Part shown: positions 44,772 through 52,593 of the stretch, one piece after another | Position numbering within the stretch: position 1 is the first letter of the stretch | Layout: the number at the start of each line of letters is the position of its first letter | Assembly (NCBI GenBank): GCA_944326035.1 | Contig: CALVCS010000003.1 | Location: forward strand, 1-64,000 | Source of the DNA: an uncultured Alistipes sp. | GTDB taxonomy: Bacteria; Bacteroidota; Bacteroidia; Bacteroidales; Rikenellaceae | DNA length: 64,000 nt | Direction: 5' to 3' | The notes under the pieces: generated by a model | Seen by the model: only the letters and a program-made list of their open reading frames with translations | Databases searched by the model: none | Told to the model about the DNA's origin: nothing | Position numbers and translations under genes: made by a program

Positions 44772-45472
44772 GGTAAAGAGAGGTTTCGAAGGTATCGGCT
44801 GCGCGGAGATCTGATCAGCAGGTCATGGTCGCGAAGCCTGCGCAAAGGTAGCCTATTTTGGGCGAAGACGCAATCGGAATCTGCCGGAAAAAACGAGGCG
44901 TTTCATTTTCCCCCGCGGAGATGGGGGCGGCATTTCGGAAGGGGCGTTGAACCCGATGGGGGTAGGCCAGGAAGAAACATTTGACAGGAAGATGCAGTCA
45001 ATGTCAGCCTCTGTTTTCAGAGACCGGGAGGGAACGATCCGGAGATTTCAAGGCGCGCGGGAAAGAGGGAAAGAGACGCGGGCCTGTCAGAAAAGAACGG
45101 CGGGGTGGGGCAGGGAAGGGCTACGGGGTGGAGGAGAAGAACGGGCGGGGCGTTTCAGGGTGGGACTTCGGGACGTTGAGGAAAAGCCTTGGGCCGGCTC
45201 CAGAAAGCGTTGCGGGGCGTCGGAGCTGGGTGACCGTCAGCTAAAATCGAACGAACAGGCGGACGAACAGACAGCTGAACAGGCGGACGAAAAGGGGAAT
45301 GAAGATTGGCCGAAAGGCAGCCAAGAAGGCGGGCCCCGGCAAACGGAATTTTTTCTGTGATCGGGGCATTTCGGGGCGGTCGGAAAGACGGAGATCGTCG
45401 CTTACGGATCAGATGAACCGCGAATCGTTGCAAAGAGCGGAAAAAAGGATACCGATTTGTGAAAAAATATAA
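44772..45472. other. Long gap before the Bat locus
   Basis: Divergent region of 700 bases without a convincing gene. It contains the minus-strand -7 box of uvrD (TACCTTTG, 44843-44850). The right half is purine-rich on the plus strand. A 15-base word GAACAGGCGGACGAA occurs twice, 24 bases apart, at about 45252 and 45276, followed by related words (CCGAAAGGC). A short open frame covering these repeats is rich in Glu and Gln and was not accepted as a gene. Confidence 0.4.
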
Positions 45473-45480
45473 TAAATTTG
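45473..45480 (+). promoter_or_regulatory. Bacteroidetes -7 box of the Bat locus
   Basis: TAAATTTG matches TAnnTTTG and lies 83 bases before the MoxR-type gene. The TTTG at 45456-45459 is too close to be its -33 partner. Confidence 0.5.
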
Positions 45481-45562
45481 CAAGACGGTCGTTCCCAGAG
45501 TACGATCGCGGGGAGTGTGGATGCTGCCCGACCTGAAAAAGACTCTAAAACCGAAATAACCT

Positions 45563-46561
45563 ATGAGTGAGGTAATCAATATTAAGGAGCTCAACGAACG
45601 GATCGAGCGTGAAAGCGTTTTCGTCGATACGCTGAACCTGGAAATGAGCAAGGTGATCGTCGGCCAGAAACACCTGGTGGATACCCTGCTGATCGGCCTG
45701 TTGTCCGACGGACATATTTTGTTGGAAGGGGTTCCGGGTCTGGCCAAAACCTTGGCCATCACCACACTGGCTAAAGCGGTGGATGCTCGTTTCAGCCGTA
45801 TTCAGTTTACGCCCGACTTGTTGCCGGCCGACCTGCTGGGTACCCTGATCTACTCCCAGAAAACCGAAGAATTCGTGGTGAAAAAGGGGCCGATCTTTGC
45901 GAACTTTATCCTGGCGGATGAAATCAACCGCTCCCCGGCCAAAGTACAGAGCGCCCTGCTGGAAGCCATGCAGGAAAAACAGGTTACCATCGGGGATACG
46001 ACCTATCCGTTGCCGCGGCCCTTCCTGGTGTTGGCGACGCAGAACCCCTTGGAACAGGAGGGGACCTATCCGCTGCCGGAAGCCCAGGTGGACCGTTTCA
46101 TGCTGAAGGTGCTGATCACCTATCCCAAAAAACAGGAAGAACGCGATATCATGCGCCTGAACCTCGACGGAGGCGGCATGCCCCAACCCAATAAGGTGAT
46201 CTCCCCCGAGGATGTCATGAAGGCCCGGGCGGTGGTGCATGACGTTTATATGGACGAAAAGATCGAAAAATACATCGTGGATATCATCTTCGCCACGCGT
46301 GAACCCGCCGAATACAACCTCCAGAAGCTGGTGCCGCTGATCAGTTACGGGGGGTCGCCGCGTGCGAGCATTTCGCTGGCCAAGGCGGCCAAAAGCTACG
46401 CCTTCATCAAACGACGCGGCTATGTGATTCCGGAAGATGTGCGGGCCGTGTGTCACGACGTGTTGCGGCACCGGATCGGCCTCACCTATGAAGCCGAAGC
46501 CGAAAATGTTTCGACCGAAGAGATCATTACCGAAATTTTGAATAACGTGGAAGTGCCCTAA
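45563..46561 (+). CDS. MoxR-family AAA+ ATPase
   Basis: MoxR ATPases act as chaperones for assembly of partner complexes, typically encoded with DUF58 and von Willebrand A proteins. The 332-residue protein has Walker A LLEGVPGLAKTLA near 53-65, Walker B FILADEINRSP near 114, and the sensor-1 segment VLATQNPLEQEGTYPLPEAQ near 155. Length and pattern are standard. It is the first gene of the Bat locus here. The next gene follows after 114 bases. Confidence 0.94.
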   Translation: MSEVINIKELNERIERESVFVDTLNLEMSKVIVGQKHLVDTLLIGLLSDGHILLEGVPGLAKTLAITTLAKAVDARFSRIQFTPDLLPADLLGTLIYSQKTEEFVVKKGPIFANFILADEINRSPAKVQSALLEAMQEKQVTIGDTTYPLPRPFLVLATQNPLEQEGTYPLPEAQVDRFMLKVLITYPKKQEERDIMRLNLDGGGMPQPNKVISPEDVMKARAVVHDVYMDEKIEKYIVDIIFATREPAEYNLQKLVPLISYGGSPRASISLAKAAKSYAFIKRRGYVIPEDVRAVCHDVLRHRIGLTYEAEAENVSTEEIITEILNNVEVP

Positions 46562-46675
46562 ATCGGGGCTCTCCTTTTGTTGGGTCACCGGGGCTCTCGG
46601 GGCTGGGAAAGCGCTCGGGGCGGGTGACGGCGTCGGACAAGAAGGGCCGCATAGAGACTTCTGTTACGTGATACC

Positions 46676-47563
46676 ATGACCGAAAACAGCAACGACATAC
46701 TTAAACAGGTTCGCAAGATCGAGATCAAAACCCGGGGATTGAGCAACGAAATCTTCGCCGGCAAGTACCATAGTGCCTTTAAAGGACGGGGAATGGCCTT
46801 CAGCGAAGTGCGTGAATACCAGGTGGGGGATGATATTCGGGATATCGACTGGCATGTGACGGCCCGGAGCCGTTCGCCTCACGTCAAGACCTACGAAGAA
46901 GAGCGTGAACTGACCATGATGCTGTTGGTGGATGTCAGCGGATCGCGGCTGTTCGGAACGACCGACAAGATTAAAAAGAATATGATCACCGAGATTGCGG
47001 CTGTGCTGGCCTTCTCGGCGGCTCAGAACAACGATAAGATCGGGTGCATCTTTTTCAGCGACCGGGTGGAAAAGTTCATCCCGCCGAAAAAGGGCCGGGC
47101 CCATGTGTTGCGGATCATCCGGGAGCTGATCGATTTTCAACCGGCTGATCTCGGCACCTCGGTGGGCGAAGGGTTGCGCTACCTGACCAATATCCTGAAA
47201 AAACGTTCGACGGCGTTCGTGTTGTCGGACTTCATGGATGTGGACGAACAGCGTGGTGCCCGCTTCGAAGAGGCGATGAAAATCGCCTCGGGGAAACACG
47301 ACCTGGTGGGCATTCGGATTTATGACCGTCGCGAGGTGGAGCTACCCGATGTGGGAGTGTTGGAGCTACAGGATGCCGAAACCGGTCAGCGGGTCTGGAT
47401 CGATACCTCGTCGCGGGGCGTACGGGAGGCCTATGCCAACCATTGGACCCGCATGCAGGAGGTGATCGACCGGACGTTGAATCGTTGTCGGGTGGATAAC
47501 GTCATGATCGCTACGGGAGAAGATTATGTCTCCTCGTTGATGAAGCTCTTCAAACGACGTTAA
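46676..47563 (+). CDS. DUF58 domain protein of the Bat locus
   Basis: A 295-residue cytoplasmic protein. The conserved DUF58 block GMAFSEVREYQVGDDIRDIDWHVTARSR is at about residues 38-65, followed by a von Willebrand A-like fold with a MIDAS-type LLVDVSGSRLFG near 82-93. The DIDW motif and the neighbouring MoxR and Bat genes make the assignment clear. DUF58 proteins are thought to pair with MoxR ATPases. No membrane segment is present. A 293-base purine-rich gap follows before the next Bat gene. Confidence 0.92.
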   Translation: MTENSNDILKQVRKIEIKTRGLSNEIFAGKYHSAFKGRGMAFSEVREYQVGDDIRDIDWHVTARSRSPHVKTYEEERELTMMLLVDVSGSRLFGTTDKIKKNMITEIAAVLAFSAAQNNDKIGCIFFSDRVEKFIPPKKGRAHVLRIIRELIDFQPADLGTSVGEGLRYLTNILKKRSTAFVLSDFMDVDEQRGARFEEAMKIASGKHDLVGIRIYDRREVELPDVGVLELQDAETGQRVWIDTSSRGVREAYANHWTRMQEVIDRTLNRCRVDNVMIATGEDYVSSLMKLFKRR

Positions 47564-47856
47564 ATTGCTCCTCCGCAGTCAGACGGGGCGGACCCCCTCA
47601 TTCTATGTCCGTCCGGACAGGAGGCCGAATAGAGCAAGGTGTGGGAGACCGAAAGGCTGACGGAGCACTGCGGGGAAGGGGAGCGATGGAGGAAAGAGAG
47701 AGGGGCCTGTGTGACCAAGCGGTCCGAGACAGACCGCCAACGAAAGAGGCGAGAGCAAGGAGAGGGGAGAAAGGGAAGGTGCAGAGGCGAGAGATCGGAT
47801 AATAAAGAAAAAAGGAGCCCGGAAGGGGCGAACATGATAGACGGAAAAACGCATTT
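47564..47856 (+). other. Purine-rich leader inside the Bat locus
   Basis: A 293-base gap without a gene. The plus strand is strongly GA-rich with repeated GGAGAG/GAAAG words and one hairpin GCGGTC/GACCGC at 47719-47737. It may mark an internal promoter or mRNA processing region. Confidence 0.35.
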
Positions 47857-49128
47857 ATGAATCGAATCCGAACCATAGGAATTTGGGGCTGTGTGTGTGG
47901 GCTGTTGAGTTTGAGTCGTCCGGCGGTGTTGGCACAAAGCGGGACGGATCGGACGCAGGCTCGAACAGCGACGGCCAGCGTGACGAGCGACTCGTTGCGT
48001 CCAGATGACGATGCCCCACGGGTACGGGCCCATTTTTCGACCGACAGCATTCTGTTGGGCGACCGCTTCCAGTTGAGTGTGGAGGTGGACAAGGATATGA
48101 TGCAGGTGGTGGAGTTTCCCGCATTCGATAACGGACGCCTGGCCGATTCGATCGAAATCGTGAGCGAAGGGCCGGTGGATACTCTCGCCCAGGAGGGCCG
48201 ACGCCTTAAACTCAAACGTACGTACGAGTTGACCTGTTTCGAACCGGCGGTCTATCGGATGGGCCGTTTCCCGGTGTTGTATATCGATAAAAACCTGGTC
48301 GATACGCTCTGGTCGGAAGACTCGTTGCAGGTGACCGTGCAGACCATCGAAATCGATACCACCACCCAGCAAATCTATGACATCAAACCCCCGATCAAAA
48401 CCCCCTTGCGCTTCGGGGAGATCAGCGGCTATCTGTTACGGATTCTGTTGGGGTTGATCGTGTTGGGAGCGTTGGCGTATGTGCTGATCCGCCGGCTTCA
48501 GCGGAAGCCTCTGCTGGGCGGAACGCCGGCTCCGGAAGATCCGCCTCATGTGGCCGCCATCAAATCGCTGGAGAAACTCCATGCCCAGAAACTCTGGCAA
48601 AGCGGTAAACAGAAACAGTATTATACGCGGTTGACCGATATTCTGAGGGCTTATATGCAACGTCGGTACGGATTCCGGGCGATGGAGTATACCTCGGCCG
48701 AGATCTTGACGAAATTGCGGAACGAAGCCTTGCCGGACCGGGCGCGTACCCGGATCGAGAGCTTGTTGCCGCTGTCGGACTTCGTGAAGTTTGCCAAATA
48801 TGTGCCCGATGCCCAACAGAATGAAGATGCCTATCGGGATGCCTACTATTTTGTGGAAGAGACCAAAGCCTCTGAACAGGAACAGGCCGTGGGAAGCGAT
48901 ACGGTAGAGGGGCCCGCAGGTGTCGGGGGAACTTCTGTCGCCTCAGCCGCCGGCCAGGCTACTGGATCTCCGGCCGTCGGGAAGGACTCAGGGTCTCAGA
49001 CTCCCGGGAAGGCTGCGGGGTCTTTGACCTCCGGGAAGGTTGCCGGTGCCTCAGCAACCGGACCGCGTTCCGAACCCTCAGGGGGCGGGAAGAACCCCAC
49101 GACCGAAGGAAAGGAGGAACGCTCATGA
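47857..49128 (+). CDS. Bat-locus membrane protein with one transmembrane helix
   Basis: A 423-residue protein with a signal peptide (to about residue 28), a periplasmic beta-sandwich (about 50-175, containing DSILLGDRFQLSVEVDK), a transmembrane helix near 193-212, and a cytoplasmic part with SLEKLHAQKLWQSGKQKQYYTRLTDILRAYMQRRYG, the pattern of the unnamed third protein of Bacteroides Bat loci (DUF4381-like). The last 80 residues are low-complexity and contain three 27-base in-frame repeats (9 residues, GSxTxGKxA). It overlaps the batC start by four bases. Confidence 0.8.
   Translation: MNRIRTIGIWGCVCGLLSLSRPAVLAQSGTDRTQARTATASVTSDSLRPDDDAPRVRAHFSTDSILLGDRFQLSVEVDKDMMQVVEFPAFDNGRLADSIEIVSEGPVDTLAQEGRRLKLKRTYELTCFEPAVYRMGRFPVLYIDKNLVDTLWSEDSLQVTVQTIEIDTTTQQIYDIKPPIKTPLRFGEISGYLLRILLGLIVLGALAYVLIRRLQRKPLLGGTPAPEDPPHVAAIKSLEKLHAQKLWQSGKQKQYYTRLTDILRAYMQRRYGFRAMEYTSAEILTKLRNEALPDRARTRIESLLPLSDFVKFAKYVPDAQQNEDAYRDAYYFVEETKASEQEQAVGSDTVEGPAGVGGTSVASAAGQATGSPAVGKDSGSQTPGKAAGSLTSGKVAGASATGPRSEPSGGGKNPTTEGKEERS
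48961..49047 (+). repeat. 27-bp in-frame tandem repeat
   Basis: Three consecutive 27-base units, each with C-C-x-G-G-G-A-A-G-G in its second half (GGATCTCCGGCCGTCGGGAA start of unit one), encode the Gly/Ser/Lys-rich tail of the Bat-locus membrane protein. The core resembles the intergenic repeat words found elsewhere in the window. Confidence 0.5.
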
Positions 49129-49952
49129 GAGGATGGAAAGCGATAGGACTGTTGCTTTTGTTGGGGGGTGTGGCCGGTACGGTATCGGCGCAGAAATACC
49201 CCGAACGCAAGGAGATCCGTCAAGGGAATAAACGCTATGAAAAGGGCGATTATCCGGGGGCCGAAGTCTTTTATCTGCGGGCTTTGGAAGCCACGCCTTC
49301 GTCGGTGGAGGGGACCAATAACCTCGCGGGGGCGCTCTACAAGCAGGGCCGCTACGAAGAGGCGGCCAAGGCGGCTGGAGCGGCGGCTCGGGACTCGCTG
49401 GCGGGAGCGTATGCTGCGGGGGCGTTCTACAACGAAGGGAACGCCTATTTCCAGCAACGAAAACTGAACGAGGCGATCGAAGCCTATAAAAATGCCCTCA
49501 GACGTGATCCCGACGATCAGCAGGCGAAGTTTAACTTGGCTTATGCCTTGAAGCTGCGGGATAAAGATAAGAACGGGGGCGGCGGTGGCGGCCAGAATAA
49601 CCAAAATCAGGATCAGAACCAGAATCAGAACCAGGGCCAAAACCAAAATCAGGGACAGAACCCCAACAACCAGAACAACCAGCAGAACCAAAACAATCAG
49701 AATAATCAGAATAATCAGAATCAGGATCAGCAGAACCAAAATCAGAATCAGAATGATTCCGGGAATGGACCGCAGCATCCCGATTCGCAGAAGCAACCCG
49801 GGCAGAACGGTCAATCGCCTCAACAGGGCGGCATGACACCCCAGGAAGCGGCTCAGATGTTGGATGCCATCCAGGGGGCTGAGGATAATACCAAGAAAAA
49901 GGTGGATGCCCAGAAAGTGCGGGCGGTGGGACGCTCCGGGAAAAACTGGTAG
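49125..49952 (+). CDS. batC: BatC-like TPR protein with Asn/Gln-rich repeat
   Basis: A 275-residue exported protein (signal peptide MRGWKAIGLLLLLGGVAGTVSA). Residues 30-145 form about three TPR units (QGNKRYEKGDYPGAEVFYLRAL, then NNLAGALYKQGRYEEAAKAAG, then NEGNAYFQQRKLNEAIEAYK), which mediate protein contacts. Residues 150-215 are almost only Asn, Gln and Asp, encoded by a CAGAAYCARAAY microsatellite-like stretch at about 49605-49755. This matches BatC of Bacteroides in architecture, although BatC usually comes after BatA and BatB rather than before them. Confidence 0.82.
   Translation: MRGWKAIGLLLLLGGVAGTVSAQKYPERKEIRQGNKRYEKGDYPGAEVFYLRALEATPSSVEGTNNLAGALYKQGRYEEAAKAAGAAARDSLAGAYAAGAFYNEGNAYFQQRKLNEAIEAYKNALRRDPDDQQAKFNLAYALKLRDKDKNGGGGGGQNNQNQDQNQNQNQGQNQNQGQNPNNQNNQQNQNNQNNQNNQNQDQQNQNQNQNDSGNGPQHPDSQKQPGQNGQSPQQGGMTPQEAAQMLDAIQGAEDNTKKKVDAQKVRAVGRSGKNW
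49605..49755 (+). repeat. Asn/Gln codon repeat in batC
   Basis: About 150 bases of AATCAG, AACCAG and AACCAA hexamers in frame encode a poly(Asn/Gln) tract in batC. Such a run is prone to length change by slippage. Confidence 0.8.
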
Positions 49953-49988
49953 GAAGGGGCGCCGGGGAGCGATCCCCGGACAGACACG

Positions 49989-50079
49989 CTCCGAAGGATC
50001 CCCTTGGAGGACCCCCTCGGAGGACCTTCTCGCAAGGCCTTCCCGCAAGGCCTTCCCGCAGGACCCCCCGAAGAATCGA
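49989..50079 (+). repeat. 13-bp tandem repeat, seven units, before batA
   Basis: Seven units lie almost exactly 13 bases apart: CTCCGAAGGATCC, CCTTGGAGGACCC, CCTCGGAGGACCT, TCTCGCAAGGCCT, TCCCGCAAGGCCT, TCCCGCAGGACCC and CCCGAAGAATCGA. The array fills the gap between batC and batA and is sense for batA. The period is not a multiple of three, so it is not a coding repeat. Confidence 0.75.
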
Positions 50080-50106
50080 GTAGAAACGCAATTAGGATAG
50101 GATTCC

Positions 50107-51102
50107 GTGGATATAGTCAGATTTGTCAATCTCGATTTGTTGTGGCTGTTGTGGGTGTTGGTGCCCATGGTGGCCTATTATGTCTATCGCAGTCGTCAGG
50201 GCGGGGCAACCCTGCGCATTTCGACCGTGGACGGGGTGAAAAACCTGCCCCATTCACTGAAATACTACCTGCGTCATCTCCCCTTTGTGTTGCGGTGTCT
50301 GGCGGTGGCTGCTTTGATCGTGGCGCTGGCCCGTCCGCAAAGCGCTCAACACCACTCCAATGAGACGACCGAAGGGATCGATATCGTACTCTCGCTCGAT
50401 ATCTCGGGCAGTATGTTGGCCCGCGACTTCCAACCCGACCGGATTACCGCGGCCAAAGAGGTGGCGGCTCACTTCATTAACGATCGACCTAATGACCGGA
50501 TCGGATTGGTGGTGTTTGCCGGCGAGAGCTTTACCCAAAGCCCGCTGACGACCGATAAGGCCTCGTTGCTGACCTTGCTGGCCGGCGTCAAAAGCGGCAT
50601 TATCGAGGACGGAACCGCGATCGGAAACGGATTGTCCACCGCCCTGAACCGTCTGCGGGAGAGTCAGGCGAAAAGCAAAGTGGTGATCCTGCTCACCGAT
50701 GGGGTGAACAACAGCGGACAGATCGCTCCGCTGACGGCAGCTGATATTGCGCAGAGCCTCGGTATTCGGGTCTATACCATCGGGGTGGGAACGATGGGTA
50801 CGGCGCCCTATCCGATGTTGGATATGTGGGGCAATATCTCGTTCCAGCCGATGAAGGTGGAGATCGATGAGGCGGTCCTGCAACAAATCGCCGAAAAAAC
50901 CGGCGGACAGTATTTCCGGGCGACCGATAAGGAGACCCTGGAAGCCATCTACGACGAAATCAACGACCTGGAAACCTCCAAGGTGGAAGTGGAAAACTTT
51001 ACCCGTTATGAGGAACGCTTCGCTCCGTTTGCCTTGTTGGCGTTGGGGTTGTTGCTGATCGAATTTTTGTTGAAAAACCTCTATTTGAGGAGAATTCCTT
51101 AA
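50107..51102 (+). CDS. batA: BatA-like von Willebrand A membrane protein
   Basis: Bat proteins of Bacteroides fragilis were linked to oxygen tolerance; BatA is an inner membrane protein with a vWA domain. The 331-residue protein has two N-terminal membrane helices (about 9-27 and 57-77), the vWA domain with MIDAS DISGSM near 98, and a last helix near 305-322. It shows the BatA pattern VLSLDISGSMLARDFQPDRI. Translation appears to start at a GTG; no in-frame ATG lies close by. Confidence 0.9.
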   Translation: MDIVRFVNLDLLWLLWVLVPMVAYYVYRSRQGGATLRISTVDGVKNLPHSLKYYLRHLPFVLRCLAVAALIVALARPQSAQHHSNETTEGIDIVLSLDISGSMLARDFQPDRITAAKEVAAHFINDRPNDRIGLVVFAGESFTQSPLTTDKASLLTLLAGVKSGIIEDGTAIGNGLSTALNRLRESQAKSKVVILLTDGVNNSGQIAPLTAADIAQSLGIRVYTIGVGTMGTAPYPMLDMWGNISFQPMKVEIDEAVLQQIAEKTGGQYFRATDKETLEAIYDEINDLETSKVEVENFTRYEERFAPFALLALGLLLIEFLLKNLYLRRIP

Positions 51103-51113
51103 GTGGACAAAAC

Positions 51114-51144
51114 CGGCTGCGATCCCGGGGAACGGTCGCAGCCG
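51114..51144 (+). promoter_or_regulatory. Intergenic hairpin between batA and batB
   Basis: CGGCTGCGA at 51114-51122 pairs perfectly with TCGCAGCCG at 51136-51144 around a 13-base loop. There is no T run, so mRNA processing or stability control is more likely than termination. Confidence 0.45.
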
Positions 51145-51197
51145 CACAAAACGGTGTGTTCCCCGATGCGTAACGACGAAACTGTTGCCTGAAGAAG

Positions 51198-52229
51198 ATG
51201 TTCAGATTTGCGACTCCCGAATATTTCTATCTGCTGTTGGTATTACCGCTGTTGGTGATCCTTTATCTCTATGCGGTGCGTTGCCGCCATCGGGCCCTGG
51301 ATCGCTTCGGACGCCGGAGTACACTCCGGGAATTGATGCCCGAAGTCTCCCCGCGTCGGGTTCGGAACAAATTCATTCTCTTTGTCATTGCTTGGGGATT
51401 GATCGTTGGGGCGTTGGCCCGTCCGCAGTTTGGCAGCAAACTCAAGGAGGAGACCCGTCGCGGAATCGAAATCATGTTGGCTGTGGATGTCTCCAACAGT
51501 ATGCTGGCGCAGGACTTTGAACCGAACCGACTGGAACGGACCAAATACGCCATCAGCCGACTCACCGAACAGCTCACCGAAGATCGGATTGGATTGATTG
51601 TCTTTGCTGGGGATGCTTATGTACAGTTGCCCATTACCTCGGATTATGTGATTGCCCGAAGTTTTGCCAACAGTATCTCGCCGGACATGGTCTCGCGGCA
51701 GGGAACCGCCATCGGAGCCGCGATCGATTTGGCTGCGAACTCTTTCTCGTCGGGTAGCGAAGGCAGTCGGGTGTTGATTCTCATTTCGGATGGGGAGAAC
51801 CATGAAGACGATGCGATTGCAGCGGCGGAAGCAGCGGCAGCGAAAGGAATCCGGATTTACACCATTGGGATCGGAACCCCCGAAGGAGCCCCTATCTCGA
51901 TCGGGGGGGAATTTATCAAGGACGAACAGGGCAACATGGTGGTTTCCAAACTGGATGAAAATACCTTGCAGCAGGTTGCCGTGGTGACGGGCGGCTCGTA
52001 TATCCGCGCGACGAACCGCAGCCTGGGGCTGGATGAGATCATCAAACAGATCAATGAGGTCGAAAAGAAGGATCTGACGACCCAGATTTTCGAAGATTTC
52101 AATGAACAGTTTTCGGTCTTGATCTGGGTGGCGTTGGGTTTGTTGTGGATCGAGGGACTCATGTTGAGCCGCAAGAATCGCTGGTTGGCCCGTTTTTCGA
52201 TTTTTAAACCTTCGGATCATCGGAAATAG
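51198..52229 (+). CDS. batB: BatB-like von Willebrand A membrane protein
   Basis: A 343-residue paralogue of BatA with N-terminal helices near 10-27 and 60-77, a vWA domain with MIDAS DVSNSM near 97, the DGENHEDDAI region, and a C-terminal helix near 305-325 (VLIWVALGLLWIEGLML). The longer vWA insert (GGEFIKDEQGNMVVSKLDENTL) is typical of BatB. It is the last recognisable Bat gene: no BatD or BatE follows, and a hairpin lies downstream. Confidence 0.9.
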   Translation: MFRFATPEYFYLLLVLPLLVILYLYAVRCRHRALDRFGRRSTLRELMPEVSPRRVRNKFILFVIAWGLIVGALARPQFGSKLKEETRRGIEIMLAVDVSNSMLAQDFEPNRLERTKYAISRLTEQLTEDRIGLIVFAGDAYVQLPITSDYVIARSFANSISPDMVSRQGTAIGAAIDLAANSFSSGSEGSRVLILISDGENHEDDAIAAAEAAAAKGIRIYTIGIGTPEGAPISIGGEFIKDEQGNMVVSKLDENTLQQVAVVTGGSYIRATNRSLGLDEIIKQINEVEKKDLTTQIFEDFNEQFSVLIWVALGLLWIEGLMLSRKNRWLARFSIFKPSDHRK

Positions 52230-52251
52230 TCCATCGGACTGTAGAATAAGT

Positions 52252-52285
52252 AAGCCGACACGCCGGATCAACGGGTGCCGGCTTG
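52252..52285 (+). terminator. Hairpin after batB
   Basis: AAGCCG and CGGCTT with additional inner pairing (CAC/GTG, CCG/CGG) form a bulged stem shortly after the batB stop codon. It probably ends the Bat transcript. Confidence 0.45.
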
Positions 52286-52593
52286 CGTGTGTGAGGTGGG
52301 TAGATGAAGAAGGCGTGTGGAATGCCGGCCGAGCGTGGGGTGGTGGTCCTACGGAGAGGAAACAACGTAGGGTGGCGCGGCAAAGAGATAGCGGTTTGTT
52401 TGACCGTGCGTTTTTTCGTTTTTTGGAGAGCGTGGTCAGGATTTGTAACTTTTTTCTATTGTCTCCGTTATAAGGTACATATAACGAAGCCTTGTCTTTG
52501 CAATACACAGGTTTCGGATTTCAAATAGATGTCGATAAATGCCGAAAAAGAGGAAAGGTACCAGCCGCTTTTTCGGAAATGGATGCAGATAAG
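52286..52593. other. Gap before the surface lipoprotein operon
   Basis: No gene accepted. Toward its right end the sequence turns AT-rich; TGTCTTTG at 52493-52500 is a near-consensus -7 box and the likely start point of the lipoprotein operon, about 85 bases before the first gene. Confidence 0.35.

Noticed and set aside
44947..45360. Plus-strand frame of 137 codons with a Glu/Gln/Asp-rich end before the Bat locus
   Set aside because: The protein is irregular, the Glu/Gln part is the direct translation of a short repeat, and it ends upstream of the promoter of the next gene.
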